A DNA stretch of 53,275 bases from Pseudomonadota bacterium. GTDB taxonomy: Bacteria; Pseudomonadota; Alphaproteobacteria; Rhizobiales; Xanthobacteraceae. Position 1 is the first letter of the stretch. Each line of letters begins with the position of its first letter. A program made the position numbers and the translations under genes. Of the stretch, positions 17,943-25,121 are shown piece after piece. Where the stretch lies: NCBI GenBank assembly GCA_023422775.1, contig JAFAGM010000009.1:1-53275 (forward strand). The letters run 5' to 3'. A model generated the notes under the pieces. The model was not told the origin of the DNA. It was given only the letters and a program-made list of their open reading frames with translations, and did not search any database.

Positions 17943-18017
17943 CGCCCGCTCTCCTTCAATTCCCTGGCCATGCGCTTTGCCGCGGCGATATCCCGGCGCT
18001 GGGCTGGACTTGTCGCC
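17939..18017 (-). pseudogene. Frameshifted remnant of a HigB/TIGR02683-type toxin
   Basis: Read leftward, the frame ending at TGA 17941-17939 (overlapping the antitoxin ATG) gives 'QRRDIAAAKRMARELKESGR', the usual C-terminus of these RelE-like killer proteins. The expected preceding 'GGDKSS' motif appears as 'WGDKSS' in another frame at about 18006-18020, so a frameshift separates them. Further upstream I cannot follow the remaining ~80 residues. The toxin is therefore non-functional. Confidence 0.65.
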
Positions 18018-18239
18018 CCATGTATCCAATCGGATACGACCGGTCAAGAAGAGCCGCGCGCAGGTCCATTCCGCCTTGGACTCCTCACCGCAATTCGAAT
18101 GGCAGGCCCGCTATCGACCTTGACGTGCCGCTCGAAAGCATGGGCCTCGTAATTCCTTTGTTCGCTTTTTGGTTGCGAAGCTCTATCCTGTGGCCATCGT
18201 GGCTGCCGCGTTGGATTTCGATCTCTTCAGGGAGTGGGG

Positions 18240-18668
18240 ATGCGAGCACTTTTAGCACTCGTTCTATTGGCCATCGGTACGTTGCCGCTGTCTGCTCAAG
18301 GCAACCTGTCAAGAAACCGGTACGATCCTAATTCAACCGGCAATCCTTACGGCGCCGGCAACCCTTACGATCCAAACAGCATCAATAATCCTTATGGGCG
18401 TTACGGAAGCAAATATAGCCCCGACTCGGCCAACAATCCCTATGCGACCAACGCGCCAAAGCTTTACGACTCGGACGGGAATTATCGAGGGCGGTTGAGC
18501 GCAAACCCGTACGATCCGGACTCAACTTCGAATCCCTATGGCCGATACGGCAGCAGATTTTCTCCAGACAGCATCAACAACCCTTACGGCGCGGGAAATC
18601 CATACGCGCCGAACAGTCCCACCAATCTTTTCGGGCGAGGCCTCACTATCGAAGGGGATGATGATTAA
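18240..18668 (+). CDS. Secreted protein with NPYDPNS/NPYG repeats
   Basis: The product is 142 residues from ATG 18240, with 'agggagtgggg' as ribosome site; a GTG two codons upstream is possible. A signal peptide of about 20 residues ends 'LPLSAQG'. The mature chain is built from imperfect repeats of about 10-12 residues with the core Y-[DS]-P-[DN]-S-x-x-N-P-Y-[GA], and the block 'NPYGRYGS' occurs twice. It is rich in Asn, Tyr, Pro and Gly and has no Cys. Function unknown; such chains suggest an extracytoplasmic, disordered or wall-associated protein. Similar short repeat proteins occur in Bradyrhizobium genomes as far as I recall, without known role. Confidence 0.75.
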   Translation: MRALLALVLLAIGTLPLSAQGNLSRNRYDPNSTGNPYGAGNPYDPNSINNPYGRYGSKYSPDSANNPYATNAPKLYDSDGNYRGRLSANPYDPDSTSNPYGRYGSRFSPDSINNPYGAGNPYAPNSPTNLFGRGLTIEGDDD

Positions 18669-18717
18669 GCTACCCGAGTTAAGGTCAGCACTGTCACCGC
18701 AGCTCTACAAAATCCTG

Positions 18718-20580
18718 TCACGCAGCCTCCGGTGCCTTCGCCCGCATCAAATCCTTCAGGAACTGATCCATGAGCGGCTTGTTGCCAAACCGGCGATAAG
18801 CGCGCTCTGACTCCAGCGAGAATGTCGGTTGGGCCCCTACCAGGTTTGCCATCGTCAGTTGCGCCGCTTCTATATCACCGCGCCCCCCTTGCAGCGCAGC
18901 CTGGATTAGCAGGCAGTTGGCATCGCGCGGCGCCCTTACAAGGCATTCGGCGATCACGGTAGTCGACTCATCGCGACGATCAGCGGCGTAAAGAGCCTGG
19001 CCATGCACATAGGCGTAATATTCCGGCGCCATGGGATGAAGGCGACGCGCCCGCTCGGCATTGGCAACGGCGTCCGCGTAATCCCCGAAACGGACTTGCG
19101 CTTTTGCCAATGCCATCATGCTATCCGGGTCATTGGGATTCAGTTCGACGGCGCGCCTGGCGGCCTGCAAGCCGCCTGCATAATCGCCCTGCACCGCGAG
19201 CCCGAAGCTGATCACCTGATAGCCGAGCGAGAGATGGGGATCGAGGCGCACAGCCTGGCGCGCTTCGCCAAGACCCAGTTCCAGCTCATGCGCTGTCGCC
19301 CTGCCATTCGACCTCCTGGCCACTTCCGCGATGTAGGTGAGGGCCAGGCCCGCACGGGCTGCGGCATAGGCCGGGTCCATTTCCAGCGCGCGCTGATATA
19401 TGCCGCGTGCCTCCATAAGTGCTTCCGCATCCTGGGCGCCATGCCGGTATCGATGACGGGCCCGCAGGACAAGATCGTAAGCCCGAAGATCGGTCGGACG
19501 TTGCGCGGCAGCGGTGGCTTCACTTCGGCCGATATACGGCGCGAGCTGGGCGACGATTTCCGTGGTCAGCTCGCTTTGTACGGTGAATACGTCGGCAACC
19601 TGCCTGTCGAAGCTGCGCGACCAGAGGTGCGCGCCCGATTTCACGTCGATCAGTTGCGCCGAGACGCGAAGCCGGTCTCCCTCGCGGCGTGCGCTGCCTT
19701 CCACCACGTAGGAAACGCCCAGCTTTACCCCGAGCTTGCGCACATCGCCGTCCTGCCCGCGTACGGCATATGTGGAGTCGCGCGCGATGATCTGAAGCTC
19801 GGAATTCCTTGCAAGCGCCGTGGTCACATCCTCGGTCAGCCCGTCTGCAAAGTACGACTGGTCGCCGCTCATGGTCGCAAAGGGCATGACCGCAACCGAC
19901 GGCCGTGGGTCGGCGCGGGTCTGGTCGAAAGACAGCGCGGCCGGGAGCCGGCCGACCATCGCCGCCAGGGAAAGCGGCTGGATTTGGGTGCCGATGAGGA
20001 CAAGGGCTACGGCGGCGACGCCATACGACCAGCGCGCAGCGGTACCGCGTAGAACGCGCGGGACTTTCCGCCGGCGAGACCACGAGGATTGCGCGCGCCG
20101 TACCCGATAGACATCAAGAAGCTCGGGAATGTTCTTGGCGCGCCTGCGGCCCACACGCACGAACACCTCGCCGCGATTGCGGTCTGAGGCCATGACGACA
20201 GCGCCGCTGACAAAGATGCTACCGGGGTCGGCCATCGCCTCGAGCCGTGTGGCGACATTAACGCCGTCGCCGTACATGTCGCCATTATCCTCGATGACAT
20301 CACCGAGGTTGATGCCTATGCGCAGCTCAAACGGGGCGTTGTCGAACCCTTGCTGGATAGCAACGGCCGCATCGACGGCTTCGTTGACGCTCGGAAACAT
20401 CGCCAGGAACCCGTCCCCGGTCATCTTGAAGATGCGTCCGCCATGCCGCGCGACTGTGGGTTCGATCAGATTATCGAAGACCGTGCGCAGCTCGTTATAG
20501 GTGGAGGCCTCGTTTTCGGCCATCATCAGGCTGTAGCCGACGATGTCGGCGGCCATGATCGCGGCGAGCTTGCGTTCCAT
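18718..20580 (-). CDS. Class III adenylate/guanylate cyclase with TolB-like and TPR domains
   Basis: The product is 620 residues from ATG 20580 ('MERKLAAIMAADIVGYS'). The N-terminal cyclase homology domain (about 5-165) has the metal Asp pair (D12 and 'KMTGDGFLAMF') and the transition-state Asn/Arg in 'GDGVNVATRLEAM', so it looks active. A membrane helix lies near 180-198. A TolB-like N-terminal domain follows ('SVAVMPFATMSGDQSYFADG', 'VSYVVEGSARREGDRLRVSA', about 225-350), then several TPR-like repeats (about 395-600). This build is common in Bradyrhizobium. It probably makes cAMP in response to an extracytoplasmic or protein-protein signal. The frame extends upstream to 20628 without family similarity. 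Confidence 0.92.
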   Translation of the reverse strand: MERKLAAIMAADIVGYSLMMAENEASTYNELRTVFDNLIEPTVARHGGRIFKMTGDGFLAMFPSVNEAVDAAVAIQQGFDNAPFELRIGINLGDVIEDNGDMYGDGVNVATRLEAMADPGSIFVSGAVVMASDRNRGEVFVRVGRRRAKNIPELLDVYRVRRAQSSWSRRRKVPRVLRGTAARWSYGVAAVALVLIGTQIQPLSLAAMVGRLPAALSFDQTRADPRPSVAVMPFATMSGDQSYFADGLTEDVTTALARNSELQIIARDSTYAVRGQDGDVRKLGVKLGVSYVVEGSARREGDRLRVSAQLIDVKSGAHLWSRSFDRQVADVFTVQSELTTEIVAQLAPYIGRSEATAAAQRPTDLRAYDLVLRARHRYRHGAQDAEALMEARGIYQRALEMDPAYAAARAGLALTYIAEVARRSNGRATAHELELGLGEARQAVRLDPHLSLGYQVISFGLAVQGDYAGGLQAARRAVELNPNDPDSMMALAKAQVRFGDYADAVANAERARRLHPMAPEYYAYVHGQALYAADRRDESTTVIAECLVRAPRDANCLLIQAALQGGRGDIEAAQLTMANLVGAQPTFSLESERAYRRFGNKPLMDQFLKDLMRAKAPEAA

Positions 20581-20964
20581 CAACGGTTTTCCTGTACAGG
20601 GCCAGGCACAAACTGCCATTGTGGACATTCAACGCGCAGCCCTCTTGAGATTAAACCTTCCAACCCGCACGCGGTTATCAACACAGCTCATATGCGCGTG
20701 AATATTGAGACCCGTCCGGCGGCGCGCCGGCGGCGGCAGTGCCCGGATTTGGTCGGAAATGGCGCACCGCACCGGGCGAAGATGAGAACTTTGTCTACTC
20801 CATAACCCTCTAAGACCCGCCTTTTGTAGGAATCGGGGTCTACAGTTCTCGGGGCGGTGACATCGGTTGACTTGGAAACCCGATGAAGCGTTGTCACGCT
20901 CTATTTTCCCTATAGCAGGATAGGCTCGTCGAATTAGCCGCCTGGTGGCGTTATCCTAAACCTC
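20581..20964. other. Intergenic region without recognised gene
   Basis: This 384-base stretch lies between the divergent cyclase and prlF genes. Short frames here have no family character. Apart from the promoter described next I see an imperfect stem (AGGATA at about 20928 with TATCCT at about 20951) but no RNA family that I recognise. Confidence 0.4.
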
Positions 20965-20993
20965 TTGACATGGTAAGGAATATTCCTTACTTT
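20965..20993 (+). promoter_or_regulatory. Promoter with overlapping 18-bp palindrome upstream of prlF-yhaV
   Basis: TTGACA (20965-20970) and TACTTT (20988-20993) are separated by 17 bases. The perfect palindrome GTAAGGAATATTCCTTAC (20973-20990) fills the spacer and reaches into the -10 box. PrlF-type antitoxins carry an AbrB/MazE-like DNA-binding fold, so this is the likely autoregulatory operator. Confidence 0.75.
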
Positions 20994-21019
20994 TAACAAA
21001 GATCAAATGGGAGCCGACC

Positions 21020-21352
21020 ATGGCTGCATTGCTGAAGGAAGAAAGCACGATCACCGCGAAGGGCCAGACCACCGTTCCCAAAGCCGTTCGGCGGGCGTTG
21101 GGCGTGGACTATGGCGGGCGCATCACCTTCCTCGTCGACGATCAGCACCGCGTCTATGTCGAGAAGGCCGCGGAAGAGGCGAGCGATCCGGTTGTCGACC
21201 GTTTCCTTGCATTTCTGGCGCAGGACATGGCCAAGCATCCCGGCACATCCATTGTCTCCTTGCCGTCCACGCTGCGCGATCGCATCACCGCGCTGACCGG
21301 GACTTTAGACGTTGACCTTGATGCCGAGATCGACGGGGATGTCGCACTCTAG
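21020..21352 (+). CDS. prlF: Type II antitoxin PrlF (SohA), AbrB/MazE-like fold
   Basis: The product is 110 residues, the usual size for PrlF. The swapped-hairpin DNA-binding part is clear: 'STITAKGQTTVPKAVRRALG' at about residues 9-28, then 'GRITFLVDDQHRVYV'. The C-terminal half ('DPVVDRFLAFLAQDMAKHP') is the toxin-binding region typical of PrlF. The gene lies 2 bases before yhaV, so both are co-transcribed. It neutralises YhaV and represses the operon in the characterised E. coli system. Confidence 0.93.
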   Translation: MAALLKEESTITAKGQTTVPKAVRRALGVDYGGRITFLVDDQHRVYVEKAAEEASDPVVDRFLAFLAQDMAKHPGTSIVSLPSTLRDRITALTGTLDVDLDAEIDGDVAL

Positions 21353-21354
21353 CC

Positions 21355-21846
21355 ATGCTGACGATCAATGGCTGGACCATTCTCGCGCATCCCCTCTTTC
21401 TCGATCAGTTGGAAAAGCTGGTTGAATCCGTCGAGGCACTGAAGGCGAAAAAGCCCGATCAATACCAAAAGAACGCAAACACCAAGCTGCTGGCGGCTTT
21501 GAATAAGCTCGTTTTTCAGACGATACCGGCTGATCCCACCGCAACCGTTTTTCGGCAAGGATCGACGCTCGGTGACGGACGCAAGCATTGGTTTCGGGCA
21601 AAGTTCGGCAACGGCCGGTTCCGGCTGTTCTTCCGCTATGATTCGAGCGCAAAGATCATCATCTTCGCTTGGGTGAACGACGAAACGAGTCTGCGGGCCT
21701 ACGGCGCGAAAACCGACGCCTATAAGATATTCAAGGGAATGTTGGACGATGGCAATCCGCCTGACGATTGGACCGCGCTCCATAAGGCAGCGTCCGAGAG
21801 CGTTGCGGTTGCGCGTCTCGACAGCGCTATGCTCACAAATCGATAA
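21355..21846 (+). CDS. yhaV: Type II toxin YhaV, ribonuclease of RelE/BrnT-like fold
   Basis: The product is 163 residues, full length for YhaV. Recognisable family segments are 'NGWTILAHPLFLDQLEKL' at the start, 'FRQGSTLGDGRKHWFRAKFG' in the middle, and 'RFRLFFRYDSSAKIIIFAWV' with 'DETSLRAYG' towards the end. In E. coli YhaV is a ribosome-dependent mRNA interferase neutralised by PrlF. The frame is intact, so the system is probably functional. Start ATG 21355 is 2 bases after the prlF stop. Confidence 0.93.
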   Translation: MLTINGWTILAHPLFLDQLEKLVESVEALKAKKPDQYQKNANTKLLAALNKLVFQTIPADPTATVFRQGSTLGDGRKHWFRAKFGNGRFRLFFRYDSSAKIIIFAWVNDETSLRAYGAKTDAYKIFKGMLDDGNPPDDWTALHKAASESVAVARLDSAMLTNR

Positions 21847-21940
21847 CCCACCGGCTCACGATCGTTGGTGGTGACAAGGGGTTAATTTGGCACGCCACTC
21901 AGAATAAAATCGCGAACTCTTATGTAATTGAAATAACGAT

Positions 21941-22250
21941 ATGATTAACAACGAGGTCTTGGGGATATGCTCGGGACGTCTATCAATCGGCTGACAAGCT
22001 TTTCCAGCCAACCGACACCGAAGAACTTTTTGCCCTTTCTGAGCAGGCCATCCAGCGATGGGTGTCTGCCAATCGGTGGGCGTCCGACGATAAAGTCGTC
22101 AAGTTGGCGAGAGAAGCCGGGGATGCGCTGCTCTTCCTGGCTAATGTCAGCCAAGAGCAGGTTTCTCCAGAATATGCCGCTCGATCCGCCAATGTAGTCG
22201 CAATCCGCCCTCCTCTCCGCTTGGCAGTGGACGAGCTTATGTCCCGTTAA
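21941..22250 (+). pseudogene. Small unknown ORF broken by one extra base in a G run
   Basis: ATG 21941 gives 'MINNEVLG' and then runs off frame. From 21966 another frame is open to TAA 22250 with protein-like content ('YARDVYQSADKLFQPTDTEE', '...VVKLAREAGDALLFLANV'). Removing one G from GGGG at 21961-21964 joins them into a 102-residue protein. The downstream frame has no start codon of its own near its beginning. No family is recognised. It may be a true frameshift or a base-calling error. Confidence 0.5.
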
Positions 22251-22346
22251 CTGAGATAGGTGCAGTCGAAGCCTGCTGCGGTGCTCCGCACCTCACTCGG
22301 CGCGGCGGTTGTCGGAACGAGGGTATTCGCACAAACGACAATGCAG

Positions 22347-22423
22347 TGGCGCGCCCGAAGAGATTCGAACTCCTGACCCCCAGATTCGTAGTCTGGTGCT
22401 CTATCCAGCTGAGCTACGGGCGC
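22347..22423 (-). tRNA. tRNA-Arg (anticodon ACG)
   Basis: Read on the minus strand, the 7-bp acceptor stem GCGCCCG/CGGGCGC, D-arm 'AGCTCAGCTGGATAGAGCA', anticodon stem-loop CCAGA-CTACGAA-TCTGG and T-arm with 'GTTCGAATC' fold as a complete tRNA. The discriminator G and encoded CCA end at 22347. The anticodon ACG reads CGN arginine codons after A34-to-inosine editing. It sits at the right end of the accessory tract. Confidence 0.97.
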
Positions 22424-22570
22424 GTTTTTCGCCTGCACGTTTGGGCCTCACGGCCCGGATGCATCCGATAATGGTTCGGAGGATCGCGAAAGAGCGCTTT
22501 AGCTACCCGCTCCGGCACCGCTTGGCAAGGTCCTGAACGCGGGATCTGACGTGCGAATCGGGCGGTTTTC

Positions 22571-22680
22571 TCGCCATTCCGGGGCGCGCATCGGCGCGAA
22601 CCTCAATGGCACATCGGGGGATCTCGTGCCTCACCCCCGGATTCCGGGTTCAATGCTTCGTATCGCCCCGGAATGACGTA
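22571..22680. repeat. Composite dispersed palindromic repeat
   Basis: 'gccattccggggcgcgc' and 'atcgccccggaatgacgt' bracket 'cacatcgggggatctcg', a repeat type often seen between Bradyrhizobium genes. It lies between tRNA-Arg and the histidine kinase gene end. Confidence 0.6.
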
Positions 22681-22702
22681 AAAGGGCAGCCACCTAAGCC
22701 GC

Positions 22703-24178
22703 TTACGCCCGCGCCCGCTCGTTGCGGACGCTCTGCAGTTCCACCGGGCGATCGGGAATCGAGAACCGGAAGGTGGCGCCGATGGTGCCTTCGACCAGGT
22801 GGATGTCGCCGTCATGGGCGCGAACCAGTTCGGCGGCGATGGCCAGGCCAAGCCCGCTGCCGCCGGGGCGGCCGGAGGTCTGGAACGCCTCGAACAGGTG
22901 CTCGCGCGCCTTCGCCGGCACGCCCGGTCCGGTGTCGGACACCTCGATGATCGCAACCGTGCCTTCGCGACGGCCGGTAATGCGAATCTGCAGCGGAGAC
23001 CCCTCGCCCCTGGGCCGGCTTTCGAGCGCCTGCACCGCGTTGCGCACCAGATTGAGCAGCACGCGGAACAGCTGGTCCGGGTCGGCGTCGATCGAGAGCC
23101 CGCGTTCGATCGCGCTGATCCAGGTAATCGAGGCGTCGGCGGCAAGACCTGCGGATTCGCGCACCTCGGCCACCACGGGTTCGACCAGCATCATGCGGCG
23201 GTCGGGGGCGGCTTCCTGCGCGCGGCCATAGGAGAGGGTCGACTGGCAGAAGTCGATGGCGCGCTCGAGCGAGCGCATCAGTTTCGGCGCAAAGCGCTGC
23301 ACCCGCGGATCGGGCACGCTGGCGAGCTGGTCCGACAGCAATTGCGACGAGGCGAGAAGGTTGCGCAGGTCGTGGTTGATCTTCGACACCGCAAGCCCGA
23401 GCGCGGCGAGCCGGCTCTTCTGGGATAGCATCGAAACGAGATCGCGCTGCATGTCGGACAATTCGCGTTCCGCCACGCCGATCTCGTCGCCGCGCTGGCT
23501 CGGCATGATGATGCGCGCCGCGCTCTCCGGATTTTCGTGGAAGCCGACGAGATTTGCCGTCAGCCGCCGCATCGGCCGCACGAACAGGTAATGCAGCGCG
23601 AGGTAGACCAGCCCCGCCGTGAGCACCCCGATCAGGAGCGCGACCAGCAGCAGGTTGCGGGAAAACCGGTACATCCCTTGGCGCAGCGGCGCTTCGTCGA
23701 TCACGACCTCGATGAACTGCGCGCCGCCGGGCGCCGGCCCCACCACGCGGATCGACTGGTTGCCCCGCTCCATCATGGTCTCGACGGACTGGACGATCGC
23801 GGACCACACGGTGAGCGTCCGCATGTCGATGTCATGGTCGATCCTCGCCGGCGGATCGGCACTGGCGAGCAGCCGGCGCTGCTGACCCATCTTGATGGCG
23901 ACGGCGCGCGCGCCGACACTCTGCAGGATCTGCCTGGCCAGCGAATCCGGGACCATGCCGAGCGGCGCGGCGTCGAGCACCAGCGCTGCGGTGTTGGCCG
24001 CGGCGAGGCGGTCGTTGAGGCGGTTCATCCAGAAATTCGCGATCGCGGGCACGTAGATCATCAGCCCGGCGATCATCACGAGCGGGATAGTGAGCAGCAG
24101 CAGCTTGCCGGACAGGCCGAGGCGGCGCGGAGCCAGAGGCCGCGGTGCGTCAGGACTAGGCTGGTCGGTTGCTGACAC
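22703..24178 (-). CDS. Orphan sensor histidine kinase
   Basis: About 491 residues if GTG 24178 is used (preceded by AAGG); a TTG at 24223 gives 506. Two membrane helices ('LLLLTIPLVMIAGLMIYVP' near the N-terminus and 'LLLVALLIGVLTAGLVYLAL' near residue 190) enclose a periplasmic sensor of about 140 residues. A HAMP-like linker and the H box 'VSKINHDLRNLLASSQLLSD' follow, with N box 'LVRNAVQAL' and G boxes 'DTGPGVPA' and 'GGSGLGLAI'. Histidine autophosphorylation and phosphotransfer to a response regulator are expected, but no regulator gene is adjacent. The sensed signal is unknown. Confidence 0.9.
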   Translation of the reverse strand: MSATDQPSPDAPRPLAPRRLGLSGKLLLLTIPLVMIAGLMIYVPAIANFWMNRLNDRLAAANTAALVLDAAPLGMVPDSLARQILQSVGARAVAIKMGQQRRLLASADPPARIDHDIDMRTLTVWSAIVQSVETMMERGNQSIRVVGPAPGGAQFIEVVIDEAPLRQGMYRFSRNLLLVALLIGVLTAGLVYLALHYLFVRPMRRLTANLVGFHENPESAARIIMPSQRGDEIGVAERELSDMQRDLVSMLSQKSRLAALGLAVSKINHDLRNLLASSQLLSDQLASVPDPRVQRFAPKLMRSLERAIDFCQSTLSYGRAQEAAPDRRMMLVEPVVAEVRESAGLAADASITWISAIERGLSIDADPDQLFRVLLNLVRNAVQALESRPRGEGSPLQIRITGRREGTVAIIEVSDTGPGVPAKAREHLFEAFQTSGRPGGSGLGLAIAAELVRAHDGDIHLVEGTIGATFRFSIPDRPVELQSVRNERARA

Positions 24179-24427
24179 GGATATCTGCCTTGATGACCTG
24201 TCTTTTCGATGCCCGCCCGGCAAACAAAGCCGGCCCGGCCCCTATGGCGGTACGCCGATTCCAAGGATGCGTTTGGGCCCCCGACCGGTCAAATTACCGA
24301 TCGCTAATGTCTGCCGGTTCCAATGGTCCGGCGTGTCGCCCGCTCGTTCGTAAAAACCCCGTGAAAACAGATATATTCGCCCCAATTGCGACGTTTCAAA
24401 GATCAACCGTTGCGACAACCCCTGACA
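24179..24427. other. Divergent intergenic region before rpmH
   Basis: This region separates the leftward kinase gene from the rpmH operon promoter. No gene, RNA or palindrome of note was found; the kinase promoter should be here. Confidence 0.4.
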
Positions 24428-24456
24428 TTGACGAAAACAGGTCGCTCCCGTATAAG
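24428..24456 (+). promoter_or_regulatory. Vegetative promoter of the rpmH operon
   Basis: TTGACG (24428-24433), a 17-base spacer and TATAAG (24451-24456) make a near-consensus housekeeping promoter 141 bases before rpmH, as expected for a highly expressed ribosomal protein gene. Confidence 0.75.
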
Positions 24457-24597
24457 CCGCGCCAATTGTCCGCGATGGCCCGGCACTCCCCGGGGGCGGC
24501 TCATTTTGGGGCCGTAAATGGCCCGATTGGGCCGGCTCGCATCATCGGACGCATCTCAATTCAACAGGCAAATTGCCCGGTCAGCGGAGAAATACCC

Positions 24598-24732
24598 GTG
24601 AAGCGGACTTATCAACCCAGCAAACTGGTGCGCAAGCGCCGTCACGGCTTCCGCGCCCGTCTCGCCACGACCGGCGGCCGCAAGGTCCTCGCCGCACGCC
24701 GTGCGCGTGGCCGCAAGCGCCTGAGCGCCTGA
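24598..24732 (+). CDS. rpmH: 50S ribosomal protein L34
   Basis: The product is 44 residues, full length. It starts with GTG ('VKRTYQPSKLVRKRRHGFRA') and ends 'RRARGRKRLSA', unmistakable L34. It is a structural protein of the large subunit. It heads the conserved rpmH-rnpA-yidC cluster with 25 bases before rnpA. Confidence 0.98.
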   Translation: MKRTYQPSKLVRKRRHGFRARLATTGGRKVLAARRARGRKRLSA

Positions 24733-24757
24733 GCCGGATCCTTCCGGAGATTTCATT

Positions 24758-25102
24758 ATGGATCGGCTGAGGCAGCGGGCGGACTTTCTCGCCGTTGCCA
24801 ATGGCGCGCGGGCCAACAGCGCTGCCTTCGTGCTGCAGGGCCGCCCGCGCGACGATGACGGCCCGATCCGGATCGGCTTCACCGTTACCAAAAAGAACGG
24901 TACCGCAACCGAGCGCAATCGCATCCGGCGCAGGCTTCGCGAGCTCGTGAAGCGGCTGGATGTCATACCGATGCGGCCGCACCATGATTATGTGCTGGTC
25001 GGCCGCCGGGCCGCGCTCACCCGCGATTTCGCGACCATGCTCGAAGATCTCCGTTCGGCGCTGCATCGGCTCGGCCGGCAGCCGGGCAAACCCAAGAATT
25101 GA
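24758..25102 (+). CDS. rnpA: Ribonuclease P protein component
   Basis: The product is 114 residues, typical of RnpA. The N-terminus 'MDRLRQRADFLAVANGAR' and the RNR motif region 'NGTATERNRIRRRLRELV' are diagnostic. The protein binds the RNA subunit and helps process tRNA 5' ends. It lies between rpmH and yidC as in most bacteria. No yidD gene is present between it and yidC. Confidence 0.97.
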   Translation: MDRLRQRADFLAVANGARANSAAFVLQGRPRDDDGPIRIGFTVTKKNGTATERNRIRRRLRELVKRLDVIPMRPHHDYVLVGRRAALTRDFATMLEDLRSALHRLGRQPGKPKN

Positions 25103-25121
25103 ATGGCGAGACCCCAAAACG

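Noticed and set aside
20688..20897. Minus-strand 69-codon frame upstream of the cyclase
   Set aside because: No ribosome site, no family resemblance and no conserved features; treated as non-coding.
15302..22423. Integrative element with integrase and att sites at tRNA-Arg
   Set aside because: No integrase or recombinase gene and no copy of the tRNA 3' end was found within the window.
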